A stretch of 64,000 bases of DNA, from assembly GCA_905220665.1 (NCBI GenBank), contig CAJNAR010000021.1, positions 213,177 to 277,176 of the forward strand. The letters run 5' to 3'. Below, one piece after another: positions 33,567 to 46,145 of this stretch. Position numbers and translations under genes: made by a program. The notes beneath the pieces are model-generated. The model had not been told where the DNA came from, made no database searches, and saw only the letters and a list, made by a program, of their open reading frames with translations. The stretch comes from Albugo candida. Its lineage: Eukaryota; Oomycota; Peronosporomycetes; Albuginales; Albuginaceae. Numbering within the stretch: the first letter of the stretch is position 1; every line of letters begins with the position of its first letter.

Positions 33567-33694
33567 CAGTGCGTCAGAGATCCATATAGTCCGATAGAGA
33601 TAGCGTATCGTAATCGCATAAGGCGCATGTTGCAAGTACCTCAAACCTTGCATAATGTATATATGTATTTGCAAGGGTCACTTTCGAATACGAA

Positions 33695-35624
33695 ATGAGC
33701 TCAAGCATGGGCGGAGGGAATCCCAACGCAAACGTTGCCGCATTGAGCGCCGCACAACCATCCTCTGGGAATAATACAGGGACTAACGCGTCCACAAAGT
33801 CAGGAAGTGTGGCTGAACGGAGCCCTCGTCTCGTCGAGGAGATAAATAAATATGGAAAACCAGGCGCAATTGAGAAAGAATTGCGATATGGGACGAGCGG
33901 ATTTCGCTGTGATGCATCATTGCTTGATGCCGCAGTCCATCGTATGGGAATGTTGGCGATACTGAGATCGAGAAAGGAGGAGAAGATCACTGGATTGATG
34001 ATATCTGCATCTCACAATCCAGCAAATGATAACGGGATAAAGCTGATTGATCCTCGTGGTGAATTGATGACGTCGTCATGGGAAGATGTGAGCATTATTT
34101 CCATATTGATCCAATTTTTTCGAAACATTATTGTGGAATTGTGTGTAGTATGCGAATCGATTGGCAAATGCAGCTACCGATAAAGTCTTGGAGATTCTGG
34201 ATCATATTGTGGTGACTGAAAAGATCGATTTGGATACCACGGGAAATGTCTTTATTGCCAAAGATACACGTCCAAGTAGTGAGGTAACGTCGTCTTTTAT
34301 TCTAGGATCCATCCATTGAGTGTGTTCTTTACAGCACCTGGCTGAAGTGGCACGTGAAGGTGCTCTAGCGATAGGAGGAAACGTGTTGGATTTTGGATTG
34401 CAAACAACGCCGCAATTACATCATCTTGTTCGAATGGTAAGAATACAACCTCGGTTTTTCCACGCGAGCTGACAAGTTTTGTTTTCGTAGTGGAATTTTG
34501 AGCATTACAATAAGGGAGATTGGGCGTCAGAAGTCGGATATTACAACATGCTTGTTGATGGATTCAAACAGCTGACCGGATCGCAAGATTCGAAAAAGCT
34601 CGAAATGCGTACTCCTCTTTATGTCGATTGTGCCCATGGCATTGGTGCGACACAATTGGCAAAGCTTGCAAAGGAACTGGGAGAATGTTTGCATCTGGAG
34701 GTCTGTAATCTTCCCAATGATGGAGAATTGAATCATGAATGTGGTGCTGATTACGTCCAAAAAGCTCGTAAATATCCCAGTGGATTTTCACGAGATAACG
34801 ACAAAGGAAAGCGTTGTTGTAGTTTGGATGGTGATGCTGATCGCGTGGTGTTTCATTACTTTGACGAGAAGGCAGATTGGCATCTTTTGAACGGAGACAA
34901 AATCGCATGCTTATTTGCCGAATTCTTTTTGGAGAAATTGAAAGTGTTGGATCTGGACAAGTCAGTGCCACTCGGCTGTGTACAAACGGCTTATGCCAAT
35001 GGCGCATCAACGCACTATTTACGTGAAAAAGGGATCGAGGTGGTTGTTGCTGAAACTGGCGTCAAGTTTTGTCATGCAAAAGCATCAGAGTTTGACATTG
35101 GTATCTATTTCGAGTCAAATGGCCACGGAACTGTTCTGATTAAAGACGAGCTGGTAGAGAAGCTTCAGAAATGGGAAAGCTCTACTCATGATGAGCGTAA
35201 AAAGCAAGCTATCATTCAACTTCTCGCATCTCATCAGTTGCTCAATCAGGCCACAGGAGACGCCATCAGCGATTTATTGTTTGTTGAGGTACTTCTGATT
35301 CAGAAACAGTGGTCGATCGCGGATTGGGACGCTATCTACTGCGACAAACCGACCCGAGAAACAAAGATTCCAGTAGAGGAAATGAAGAGTGCGGCGGAAT
35401 GGAGCTCGAATGCTTTTCAACAAAACGTGGATGAGATCATCAGTGAAATGGCCGTCAGTAATGCTCGGGCGTTCGTGCGGGCATCTGGCACCGAGAGTGT
35501 TGTTCGTGTATTTGCGGAAGCCGATACCCAGCAAGATTGTGACTCATTAGCACTGAAGATTGCGCAATGGGTCCACTGCCATTGCAATGGCGTTGGACCG
35601 TCGCCTAATGCATTTGTAGCGTGA
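33695..35624 (+). CDS. PGM3: Phosphoacetylglucosamine mutase (AGM1/PGM3)
   Basis: It interconverts GlcNAc-6-phosphate and GlcNAc-1-phosphate on the route to UDP-GlcNAc, which feeds N-glycans, GPI anchors and chitin. Exons are 33695-34087, 34149-34283, 34335-34436 and 34491-35624, all phase 0, with introns of 61, 51 and 54 nt; the predicted length is 587 aa. Landmarks in order: RYGTSGFRC, active-site loop MISASHNPANDNG, Asp-rich metal loop SLDGDADRVV, sugar-binding ESNGHGT and phosphate-binding RASGTESVVRVF. The N-terminal ~45 residues are low-complexity Ser/Gly/Ala/Asn, which is not typical of the family. Confidence 0.95.
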
Positions 35625-36434
35625 AGCAGTGACTTCCCACAACGCCATTTTCGGCAGCTTAAGTGTCAATAAATCCTTTGGAGTTGGAATTAATTACTTT
35701 TGTACCATTAACTGATAGGCACAGATAAGTTAATTCCAGTAAACACTTCTGAGCCACTCAGTGCTCATAATCTTTTTCGCCTTATAGTACACAAGCCGTT
35801 TAGCGTAATTTTTTTTCCTTAGAACATACCGGCGCTCCCACGTATGGAATAGGATTCAGTGGACAAATGATTACTTTGAATCAGCTACACTGAACAGAGT
35901 TTTAGTCGACTCGATCCAAATTTGTTGAAAATATGAAACAAACTGATGTCCACTATCTTTTAATCCGTAGTCCAACGATGCACTTACATTTACTAATCAG
36001 AAGGCGTAATTATTAATGTAGTGCTACACGCTACGTATGCGAAAAATGAGCTGCTACCATTTGAATTTTTTCAAGTCGATGGCAGTTGTCTCATTGTTTA
36101 CGTTTGTTACTACCCCGCTTTTACACGTAAATACACCGTTTCTTCTCGAATTGTGTGGTTGCTTACTATCTTGGACGTTGCATTCTCGATCGTTTTGCAT
36201 TTTCGTCTTGTTGTGGAGAAACTTGAAATTTTTGGGTACCATTCGAAAATTTCGAGGAAGCCCTTATACCCACCGTTCCGTGATCGGATTGGCTTGAAGT
36301 ATTTTACGGATCCACTAAAAATTTCAATGCTCTGAATACGTAAAGATGAGATTTTGAGTGTTTTTGAAGACAAATTTGTGTTCATTGCGAATTGATCGAG
36401 TTGGCTGACACCTCGTTATTATAATATAATTCAC
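35625..36434. other. Intergenic region, no gene recognised
   Basis: AATAAA-type sequence near 35668 could be the polyadenylation signal of the PGM3 gene. Overlapping short frames at 36021-36385 on both strands show no family signal. Confidence 0.45.
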
Positions 36435-37133
36435 ATGAAACGACAACGATCAAACTCGTTTCAGACAGTTATCCATCCCAGCTTCGATCAACGCAGACTG
36501 AATCCCGCTGTGTATCACGGCGATCGAAAGTACGGATTGGGATGCACACGTATCGATAATAAAGACTGTGTAAATACCCTTGTCACATGCCGACAATCAC
36601 ATCAAGTCTTCGGTACGCAAGAGAAGATGGAGACAACAACAGCAGAACAGCTACCATTCTATGGGTTTTTCGCTACGACCGTTTTCGATCGAGCGATTAT
36701 GTCGCGGGAAGAATGCATTGTTCTCGCTTCTGAAATGGCGATGGATTTTTACAGCGAATTGAGCATGTTGTATGATATGACATTAGAGCTGAAGGACACA
36801 AATGAAGGCACACGACATATGGATGAACTGGTTGTCATATTACGTACCGCTCTACAAGACAGCTCGGTGTTCCCAATCACATTGGAGACAGCAAAGGCAA
36901 TGGCACTCAATATCAGACGAATCTATACCGGTCTTATTCGGGTGTATCTTTTTCTCTTTCAGCATTATCATCGAGCATTTATGCTATTAGATGTTGCAGA
37001 ATTACTTTCTGCTTGTTGGGAACGATTATTAGCATTTTCAGTGGAGTACAAGGTATTAGAAAATGATGCCATTCATCAGGCACACAATTTGATCCTACGG
37101 ATCACCAGTTCCACCCTAAAAGATAGCATCTGA
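36435..37133 (+). CDS. Divergent MOB/phocein-like protein
   Basis: MOB proteins are co-activators of NDR/LATS kinases in Hippo/MEN pathways. The 232-aa product has a disordered N-terminal ~70 residues. The second half follows the MOB helical pattern: a DFYSELSMLYDM helix, the MDELVVILRTALQDSSVFP stretch, and NIRRIYTGLIRVYLFLFQHYH matching the RLFRVYAHIYHQH helix of MOB1. The Cys residues that normally bind zinc (CxxxxC before the HxH pair) are missing. This suggests a zinc-free MOB relative; the assignment is tentative. Confidence 0.55.
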   Translation: MKRQRSNSFQTVIHPSFDQRRLNPAVYHGDRKYGLGCTRIDNKDCVNTLVTCRQSHQVFGTQEKMETTTAEQLPFYGFFATTVFDRAIMSREECIVLASEMAMDFYSELSMLYDMTLELKDTNEGTRHMDELVVILRTALQDSSVFPITLETAKAMALNIRRIYTGLIRVYLFLFQHYHRAFMLLDVAELLSACWERLLAFSVEYKVLENDAIHQAHNLILRITSSTLKDSI

Positions 37134-37243
37134 CACACATACACATAAATACATACTATACCATTGGTATACCCTTCCTTTTCTACTACACTGTATACTA
37201 CCGGGCGTCCGATCGCTGACGTCAGACGCTGTTGGGTTATGTG

Positions 37244-40200
37244 ATGACAATTCTGTGTGACGTGCTCAATTATCTGCTCCATTCTTGCACTTCTGGGTCC
37301 TTTCACAATGACTCTGAACCTATCGGCAACTCAAATTACCAGACATTACAACTTTTACCTGCATTTGAAGCCACAAAAAAACGCCGATTCTCGACCAATT
37401 ATGCGGTCGAATGCACTATAGAATTGGAAATTCCGTCTTATTTTCTCGAAAAAGAGGTACAGTATCACTCCACCAATGATTTATTCCGTGTACTTGGTAT
37501 TGAAACGATCCAAACGACCAAAAACAACGCAGAATACCACATAACTGTGAAATCCATTGCAAGCAACAGCAAGGCTGATAAAGTGGGAGTACAACGGGGT
37601 GCGGTCATATCTCGGGTTCAGACAGAAAATCTGCGATATGTGTGCTACCGAGACGCACTGACACGAATTCAAGAAAAACTGCGAGAGTTTCACGAAACAA
37701 AAGCCGTTCATTTTCATGTGGAATTCTTACAGTGTAATCAAGATGCATTGTACAGCAATCCAGACGTGTATGCAATCACTCAATTTCCATCCCCACAAGG
37801 CAGACGATTGCCCCACGTTCATCAATTTGCAATTGCAGAAAGCGATTGTGTCAATACTACGGAGAAATCCATTCCTTCTGAGGATCCCAATCGATCTCAG
37901 CCATTCGTATACGGGATACCGAATCCGCCAGTTAGTCGACATCACGTCAATTCAAGTCGTCCCAGGAATCAGTCAACGCGTCATTTTTGGATGTCGGATC
38001 GCTCGGCGAAGGCTTGTTATGAATGTGATAAATTGTTCACATTTTTCCGACGACGACATCATTGTCGGTCGTGTGGGCAGATCTTCTGTTCCGATTGTTG
38101 TACCAAACTGCAGCATTCAGGGACATCCGTCATTATGAACGAGTCTATGAAAAAGCTTAGAAAACAACTCGTTTGTCATACGTGTCATCGCCAATTACGG
38201 GAAGGTTTGCAATTGGATGTCAGTGGAGGCCTCGATGTCGCGATAACGAATGCGGTCGTATTGAATTCCAAGACCAATAAAGTGACACGAAGCACCAGTG
38301 GTAATGGAAGCTTCCTCTTTGGAGATCAATCGATTGGAAGTGTGGGGTCTGTCGTCAAACACACGTGGAAGCATCCGAAATTTGATACGATCTATCAAGA
38401 CCCTTCACCAAGCTCACAGACGCTGATGCTCATACCGCCCAATATCGCAGCAGCGCTCCAAAAATCATCGACAACAAACAGGGAGTCCACCCGAACGTGT
38501 CAGTTGGAGACTGGAGAACTCTTTGAAAAAGACGATATGAATGATGATATTCGGCAATTACCTCACGATCAATTTCATGAGAAAATGCGATCATCAGCAC
38601 TCTTTAGCATCTTTCCCAGAGTCCAGATCGTAGCCAGTGTCCAACAATTCACGCATCAGCCGCGCTTCCGCGTTGTTGGAACCTCGCGACATTGTGAGTC
38701 TGTAAAGCGTCGAAGTCGCAGCAGAAGCCTTCCACTCCGATTATTGAATGTGACAAAACAAGTCTTGGCGGAAATCGTACCGAAAGAAATCCAAAGTATG
38801 GTCGCAATCAAACTGAAGCGATCGAATAGCGATGGAAATTGCTACAATCCAAGCCAACGTCGATGGAACGAGAAGGAATTCAAACAGTTGATTGAAAAAT
38901 CCAACAAGGAAGCTCTTGTTGCAAACACATTGCCTCCTTCACATACTTTGCGACCACGACAACGAGCTATCTCTGTCACTATTGGAGACGTCCATTTTGG
39001 CCATTTGACCAAGCAAGATCCCTGGGAAATTCGTGCTCAATCGGAAGCGAAATACGCCGAACAAGAATCCACTTTTCGATCATTGAGTGTGACGAACACC
39101 CTTCCGTCAGGATCTCTCGTACCGACAAAGGCATTCTCTAAGGAGTTAGCGCTCTTACATAGCATTGGATTGTCGAAAGATGCGATCGCGAATTTTGAGG
39201 ATATGGAGGCTATCCGTCGAGAAAAGCTCGTGTCTGAAACCATGACCCATCATGCGAAAAAGCGGACTGAAGAGAAGATCACTCGTTTATTTCAGTCGCT
39301 ATCGTGTGTTTCTCGACTTTGTCACATCGAACAAGAAGAATGGATGCGAATCATTCAAGAATTCTCTCATCGAGCAGCGACATTGATTCTTTGTGAGCCA
39401 GATACTGGCGATCGGATGGATGTGATGGAGTATGTTCAGATCAAATCCATCAGCTCAGGCAACGCGGAAGACAGTTTCTTCATTGATGGAGTGCTTGTGC
39501 ATCGCTCGTTGGCGAGAAAAGGAATGCGTACAGACATCGAGTATCCTCGCATCATGCTGATCGCTTCATCGTTGGAGTATCAACGCAAACGCGACGCTCT
39601 TTCGTCCTTGGAATCCGTCGCGAATCAGGAAATCGAGTACATGCATTTGATCACTGAAAAACTGATGATATTTGGTCCCGATATCGTGTTATTTGGTGGT
39701 CATGTGCATCGCGTTGCTGAGGAACTTTTGTTCAAGGAAAATGTTGTGGTCGTCAAAAACGTTCGACTCGTTGATCTCCAGCGCGTTGCACGGAACACTG
39801 GCGCCTCGCTACTCGCATCTTGCGATCACGTCGATAAGATATCGGAAAAGAATGTGCTTGGAACGTGTCGGCGCTTCTACGTGTTGATCACCGAACAAGA
39901 ACCAAGAAGCGAGCGAAGAATGAGACCTTTATTCGTATCGAATTCGGTGCCACAGGATCGTCAGAAGCGGCCTCAGCGGCAGAATATAGTGTTTGATTGT
40001 GGACCGTGCACGCGAGGATGCACAGTGTGCTTACGTGGAGCCTCTGATGAGAGGGAACTATGGCCAGTTGTGCTCTAGCTCGGATGTGTCAGGCCCGCCT
40101 TGTGTGTACACCCAAGTCCATCTAGGGGAGAATCATGTTATAACCCGCAGGCTTTTTATGTGGCATGGCATTATTCAATTTTTGGGTTCCGGAGGTAGGC

Positions 40201-43200
40201 GTGGAACCGGACAATGCGACTATCAAGAATCAGGCGGTCACGTCTTTTCAGCCTCTTAACTTATGGCGCGTTGTATCTGAATGCTGAGATTTGTACTCCC
40301 GTTGACGGATACTCACCATACGATCCTTTGCTGAAGAATGGTTTGTCCAGCACTCGACATCGTTGTATCTGTCGCTCAAATCCAACTCATTATCAATGCG
40401 AGCAGCGCTCAAGGAATCTCGAGCATTATGTAAACCGTGTTTGACGCAAACTTTACACACCAATGAGCATGGAAAAGGTCCAAGATCGAGTACCGATGGT
40501 GAGCGGAATTGTGCCTTCAATGTACGATCGACGGAAGATCTCTGCAATCGTATTTTATTTTCCACTTGTTGGAGCTCTTTGGACGGCAAAACGGCTTCAA
40601 GCGCCGAGATGATGTGCATTGATTTTTACTCGTCAAACGATTGCTCCCTCGGTCAATTTCTGATGAAATTCTGCTTTGATCGACGAAATCGCGATTTCCG
40701 ACGTGCATTTCGCGGGTCAAAGCTCTCGTTCTCGCACGATACGACTCGTATTACGCTTTCTGTCAAAGATCTCTTCGATGCCAAAGAAATGAATGAGAAG
40801 CAGACGCAGTCATTCGACACAAAGCCTGGAGACTCGCTGTCGCCTCGTGTCTTATTACGTGTGATCAAATCAGATCAGGCGCTCATGTGGTCCAGAAAAG
40901 TTGATGAAAATGCCAATGGATCCAATTCGGTAGCGAGTCGATACTCTCACGTCCATCGCGATGTTTGGAATTACTCATTTGGGAAGTTTCTCGAAGATTT
41001 GTTTTATGGGAAAACGATGGACATTGATACGTGTCGTCTACCGCATTTACAAGTCCAAAACTCACGTGATCCAAGTCTTGTTCGCTACTTTTCCAAGCAA
41101 GGACGAATTGTGAGTTTGCAATATGAACCGCTGGAACCAGTGCTGCATGTCGCCTTACAGCCAATATTGTGGCAGGATCACATTGACCAGAAGGAGCAAC
41201 TTGAAGCTGTACAAGAACTCTGTGCTCTTGCGTCCCAAGTGTACGCGGTCACCACTGAAAAGGTCGAGGAATCCTTGGCCGATTTCGTACCACCGCCACA
41301 CGCGAAATACAATCTGAAAATCCTGCAAAATGAAGTCCGACAATGGTACTCGTGCTACGCGCTTAAGATCGAAACGGATCCTCCAACTGATATATTTGCT
41401 AAAAATCGTCACATCAAAGAGATTTACCAGCACGCGGCCGATTGGAGTCTTCGAATCCGACAAGCCACACACGCAACTGTCAAATTATCATTGAAACATC
41501 CCGAAAATAGTCCCAAATCGATGCTTCCTCGTGCGTGGTTTAGCGAATTAGCGACTGAAATGGATAAACAGGGGACTCCACTCTCAAACTCTGCCTCCGA
41601 ACTGAGCACTTTGGATGAACATCCGACTTCCACAGAACATCTTGAATTGATGACACCAATTATGGAAAATGCTGGCGATTTGAGCAATTTGGCGACGGTA
41701 GCCCGAGATCTTGCAACGCGAAGACACGCTACGACGACACCTTCGAATGGCTTTGGTGTTGTTTCCAATGAAGTGACAAATACCTTGAACACGCATTGGC
41801 GTAATGGAATGTATCGCAATGTCACATTTGAAGATGGAAGCTTGGAATACGGGACACATGACGACGATCACGTTGCGCACACATTTCCAGCTCATGATTT
41901 TTCTTGGGAAAGTAGCACGCATACACCGAATCCTTCTGCAGCTGCTCAGAGTTCCTATTCGACTCAAATGGCTTTGGAAGCATTTCAAAAATCTCGTCAG
42001 CGATGTGGAGCATACGGCTTGGGGTACTTCACGATCCCAAAGAGTATCCTTCAGAATCATCCAAGCCTTCCCGTTGGTGTCAAAGACACTGTGATTCTTG
42101 TGAACCCTTCTCAGCCAACTTCTGTTGTCGCGTACTCGCTGTGTTCCAAGTTTTACACGCGACAATTGAATGATTTCCTGGCACGAGAAAGCTCACAATC
42201 ACACTTTCGGACACAGACGTGTCTTCAGATGGAAACAAACGGTCTGAGTGTCGAAGAAGAGAATGAACGACTCGATAATCTTCGCTCTTGTCGTCGGACC
42301 AATGTGGATCATGTGTTTGTGGATGAGAACGAATTCCAACCCGCCACGCGATTCAGTTGCAAATCGTATTACGCCATGCAATTCCACGCATTACGACGTC
42401 TTTATTACGGCGGAGATCGCAATTATATCGAATCTCTGTGTCATTGTGAGCAATGGAATGCAGCAGGCGGTAAATCTGGCGCAGAATTTCTGAAGACTTT
42501 GGATCAGCGATTTATTGCAAAAGCCATTCCTCAGATCGAAGTACAAATGTTTTTGAGTATGGCCAATGATTACTTTGCGTATATGGCGAAAACGTTTCAA
42601 GACAACTTATCGTCGATGCTGAGTAAGGTCCTCGGGATCTACAAAGTCTCCATTTCGGTACGTGTTGTATCGCTGCTCCATACCAAATGCTGATGATTTG
42701 TATCGATAGAATGACGTCGAGCAGACAATGTGCATTTTGGTGATGGAAAATCTGATATATGGACGCGAAGTGAATTTCTCATTTGATCTGAAGGGAAAGC
42801 TGGAAGGTCGATTTCGTACGTCCAATGCGGTAGCATCGAATTCTGTTCTTTGGGATCGCAATTTTGTGGAAATGGCCAGTGGAATTCCCTTACCATTGCA
42901 GGAATCTGCCATGTCGCTGTTGCTTTCCGCGGTAATGAATGACACATCGTTTCTGGCTTCCGTGCAAGCGACCGATTACTCCATGCTTGTGGGATACGAT
43001 CTCGGAAAACAAGAGATTGTCGCGTGTATCATCGATTACATCCACAAGTACGACTTTCTCAAGATGGTAGAGCATGCAGGCAAACGGCTGATACAAGAAG
43101 AAGATGAAATTACAGTACTAAACCCCAAACATTATCGAAAACGGTTCTGTCACGCGATGACAAAGTACTTTACAACCATTCCGTCTCGATATACGCGTGT

Positions 43201-43285
43201 GACAACTGTCGTGCGAGCCGGTTTGAATGCAACGAGTCTTAGTGGAACGCTTTACGATGACAGTACGATGGAAGCACCCGTATGA
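37244..43285 (+). CDS. PIKFYVE: PIKfyve/Fab1 phosphatidylinositol-3-phosphate 5-kinase with N-terminal PDZ-like domain
   Basis: It makes PI(3,5)P2 from PI3P on endosomes and vacuoles. Exons are 37244-40066, 40199-40300, 40351-42657 and 42710-43285; all joins are phase 0, giving 1935 aa. Domain order: PDZ-like at ~60-165 (YHITVKSIASNSKADKVGVQRG), FYVE finger at ~249-290 (WMSDRSAKAC, RRRHHCRSCGQIFC), CCT/TCP1-like region at ~650-1000 (LIASSLEYQRK, FGGHVHRVAEELL, GCTVCLRGAS, LLTYGALYLNAEI), a long linker, then the PIP kinase at the C terminus (FLMKFCFDRRN-like spacer, MENLIYGREVNFSFDLKGKLEGR in part, DYSMLVGYD, CIIDYIHKYDFLKM). The 132-nt first intron is longer than its neighbours. ATG 37244 is the first Met in the frame. 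The PDZ-like part is unusual for this family. Confidence 0.9.
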
Positions 43286-43707
43286 GTCGATGTCAGTGAC
43301 GTCTTATGCAATGGAAAGCGTGAATGTGCATCAAAAAAGAGAATTTGCAGGCACACGTGTCTCAATCGCGTTCGTCGTTGAGAACATACGAAAGAAGGAA
43401 ACGGGAAATAGAATTGAAAGCGTAAAAGCAACGCGCCAATTCCTGCAGCTTTCTGACTTGTTTTATGTGATTCGTGCAATGTCAATAATATCCATCAATC
43501 AAAGCTCTTCTTGCTTAAATTCTCTATCAAATAATATATTCTTTGTTTACGTTATCTCCTATAGCTGATTTTCGTAGCATTTGGTTCTACGGAATTGGAC
43601 CATTCTGACTATGAAATGCGTAAAAGCATTATTTTTACACCTTGATTGCGTCAAATTTTTACCGAACCAGGTACACCACGAGATATAGAATACGTAACGA
43701 ATAAATA
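43286..43707. other. Intergenic region, no gene recognised
   Basis: Short spacer between PIKfyve and the four-PDZ gene, AT-rich towards the right. No element seen. Confidence 0.5.
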
Positions 43708-46035
43708 ATGGAAGCTCACATAATGGAAGAAACCCTTTCAGTAACAAATGATCTCATTGAGAGAGTTACAATTACCACCAAAGCTACATCTGTTAAAGAT
43801 CGTATTGATAGATTACATAATGCTATAAGCACAGTTCAGCAGTGCATACCGCAACGCGAAATGAATTCAAAGAAAAGTGCCATCGGATTTGTTTCTTCCG
43901 TACTGAAAGACCCACAGAAAACAGCACCACGGGTACCGATGGAACCGGATGCGCTGCCTGCAGAGACTACCGAGAAAAAGATAAAGGTTCATCGATTGAC
44001 TGATGCGGCAGCCAGGCACGAGAGCTGGATGGAAGTGGATGGAGAGGATCACGACAGAGAAGAGTCTGATGAAGACGAGGAGGAAGAACCGTATACGATA
44101 CAATGGGAATGTGGGTCTCTTGGAATCGTATTCAAGACAAATTCGAGTGGAAAAGCGATTATCCGTAAGGTGAATCGCAAGGGAAATGCAAATGGATTGC
44201 AATTTGCGCGGGTGGGTGACACCCTTATTGCAATGAATGATGCATCGACCGATAAGATGTCGTATGCAGCGATGATGGACACACTTCGGAACCCAAAGCT
44301 TCCCATCACCTTGCACTTTTTACCAATTAGTATCACTCATTCAGACGGATCGGAGAAAGATTCCGAAATGAAGAATCAGCAACGATCGACAAGCACAACG
44401 ATTCCGGAAGACTTGCCTTCCACTTCGACATCGGAGCAGCCTTCGTCAGATTTGTTGAGTATGGCTTCCAAAGATGGAAGCGTCAATGTGGATTTCCCAA
44501 AGCTTGGTGAAGACGAGTTTGATGTCGTATGGGATCGTGGACCGCTAGGATGCGGACTCAAACAGCGTCGATCTCTTCCAGTAGTGAAATCCGTCACAGG
44601 AGCGGCAAAGAGTCCATCAGTGATGCAAATTCGATCAGGCGATTTTTTGCTGTTGATCAATGGATTACAGACGGGTGAGATCGGATTCAAAGAGACCGTG
44701 AAAGTGCTTCAGACAGCTTCAAAACCCGTATACCTTCGCTTCCGTCGTAGAAAACCGTCCGAACAGCATACCTCAGCACGAGATTTTGCATCACAATATC
44801 ACTCAAATATGGCAGATTTTCAGACCCCTCCCATCCAATACACTGTTACCTGGAAAGAGGGACCACTTGGAATTCAAATCAAAGCTCGCGCCGATGGTTT
44901 TGTGTATGTTTCCAAATTTACCGGCCTCGAAGGAAAGGCGTCATCCGTCAGTAGTGAAATTGCTATTGGCGATGTTTTTCTAACCATTGGAAAAGTTGAA
45001 ATAAAGACCATTGGGATAGCTGCTGCATTTCAATTGCTTCGAACTGTGGCTAAGCCTGTCAATTTGGTGTTTGAACGGCCCACCACAAAAGCCTTGTTCA
45101 CTCAGCAGCGCCACACTTTTGGTGATTCTGACCCTAAAAAACCACGCAGCATAGATGCTGGAAGAGGATCTTGGGCTGGAGCCGGAAGCGGTACGCGACA
45201 AGAATTTGATTGTCCCAAGCTTGAAGAATGTCACTTCAAAACACAAGCTGCACCCGACACTGCAGACGTAACCAAACAACCTATCGATGAAAAGGCGATC
45301 AATCCTGTCTCACCACCAAGATTCTCTGATCTCGTATCTGGCACAATAGCAACGAAATCACTCAAGGAATTGCCCCCTCCACCCCCATACGCGGAGATAT
45401 TTACAAAAGATGGACAATGGCGAAGATCTGGCCAAATAAATACATTTTCGCTGCTGCCATTACCAAATGATGCACAAATAAAACAATCGGACGACGGCGA
45501 TCAGGGAGTCGATGGAGGTTTGTCGGGAGTACCATGCACAATGGACACACAAGGACGCTTGGATCCGAACGAACTCCGTCACCATGACAAATATTACTAT
45601 CTACGACAGCAGTACCTCGCAGCTGAGCGAGAACGGAATATGGGTCCATCGAATTCTGCACACAGACATCCATCCGTTTTGACATCGTACTCGGATATCG
45701 ACGATTCTGAAATTATGACCGCTGCGGTAATGCGTCAACGCACAGCAAACACTCTTATGCAATCAAAAGCTCCTCCACCGGTAACTTCAACTCCAGAATT
45801 ATGGATTCGATGGTCAGAAGGACCTCTTGGGGTTACATTTAAGCGATTTGAAGGAAGAATCGTTCTCTCTCGGCTCACCGGCATGGGGTACTCCAAAGGA
45901 TTGGATCAGTTAAGTCCGGGAGATTGGCTGGTTAGCATCAACGATGTGGATACGCGAAATATGAAATTAAGCGATACTATGAAACTCTTAAAATCCCTCA
46001 CGAAGCCATTAGAAATGTGCTTTGTCTTGCAGTAG
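43708..46035 (+). CDS. Four-PDZ-like scaffold protein
   Basis: An intronless frame of 775 aa. Four repeats of ~75-80 residues share the pattern W-x-x-GPLG...GD-x-L-x-x-I-N...L: about residues 130-212 (WECGSLGIVFK), 272-350 (WDRGPLGCGLKQ), 374-455 (WKEGPLGIQIK) and 695-775 (WSEGPLGVTFK). GPLG takes the place of the carboxylate-binding GLGF loop. Linkers are charged, Pro-rich (PPPPPYAEIF) and likely disordered. No enzyme domain, signal peptide or membrane span is present, so it is probably a cytosolic scaffold. It follows PIKfyve on the same strand. ATG 43708 is preceded by an A-rich leader. Confidence 0.8.
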   Translation: MEAHIMEETLSVTNDLIERVTITTKATSVKDRIDRLHNAISTVQQCIPQREMNSKKSAIGFVSSVLKDPQKTAPRVPMEPDALPAETTEKKIKVHRLTDAAARHESWMEVDGEDHDREESDEDEEEEPYTIQWECGSLGIVFKTNSSGKAIIRKVNRKGNANGLQFARVGDTLIAMNDASTDKMSYAAMMDTLRNPKLPITLHFLPISITHSDGSEKDSEMKNQQRSTSTTIPEDLPSTSTSEQPSSDLLSMASKDGSVNVDFPKLGEDEFDVVWDRGPLGCGLKQRRSLPVVKSVTGAAKSPSVMQIRSGDFLLLINGLQTGEIGFKETVKVLQTASKPVYLRFRRRKPSEQHTSARDFASQYHSNMADFQTPPIQYTVTWKEGPLGIQIKARADGFVYVSKFTGLEGKASSVSSEIAIGDVFLTIGKVEIKTIGIAAAFQLLRTVAKPVNLVFERPTTKALFTQQRHTFGDSDPKKPRSIDAGRGSWAGAGSGTRQEFDCPKLEECHFKTQAAPDTADVTKQPIDEKAINPVSPPRFSDLVSGTIATKSLKELPPPPPYAEIFTKDGQWRRSGQINTFSLLPLPNDAQIKQSDDGDQGVDGGLSGVPCTMDTQGRLDPNELRHHDKYYYLRQQYLAAERERNMGPSNSAHRHPSVLTSYSDIDDSEIMTAAVMRQRTANTLMQSKAPPPVTSTPELWIRWSEGPLGVTFKRFEGRIVLSRLTGMGYSKGLDQLSPGDWLVSINDVDTRNMKLSDTMKLLKSLTKPLEMCFVLQ

Positions 46036-46145
46036 TGCTGTCTGTGTGTATTTAAAAATCAATAAATTCTTTCCACCATGGCAATCGTGTTCATTTTCAA
46101 TCGGCAGGTGGGTCTAGTATTAGAGTAGATACATGCTCAGATACG

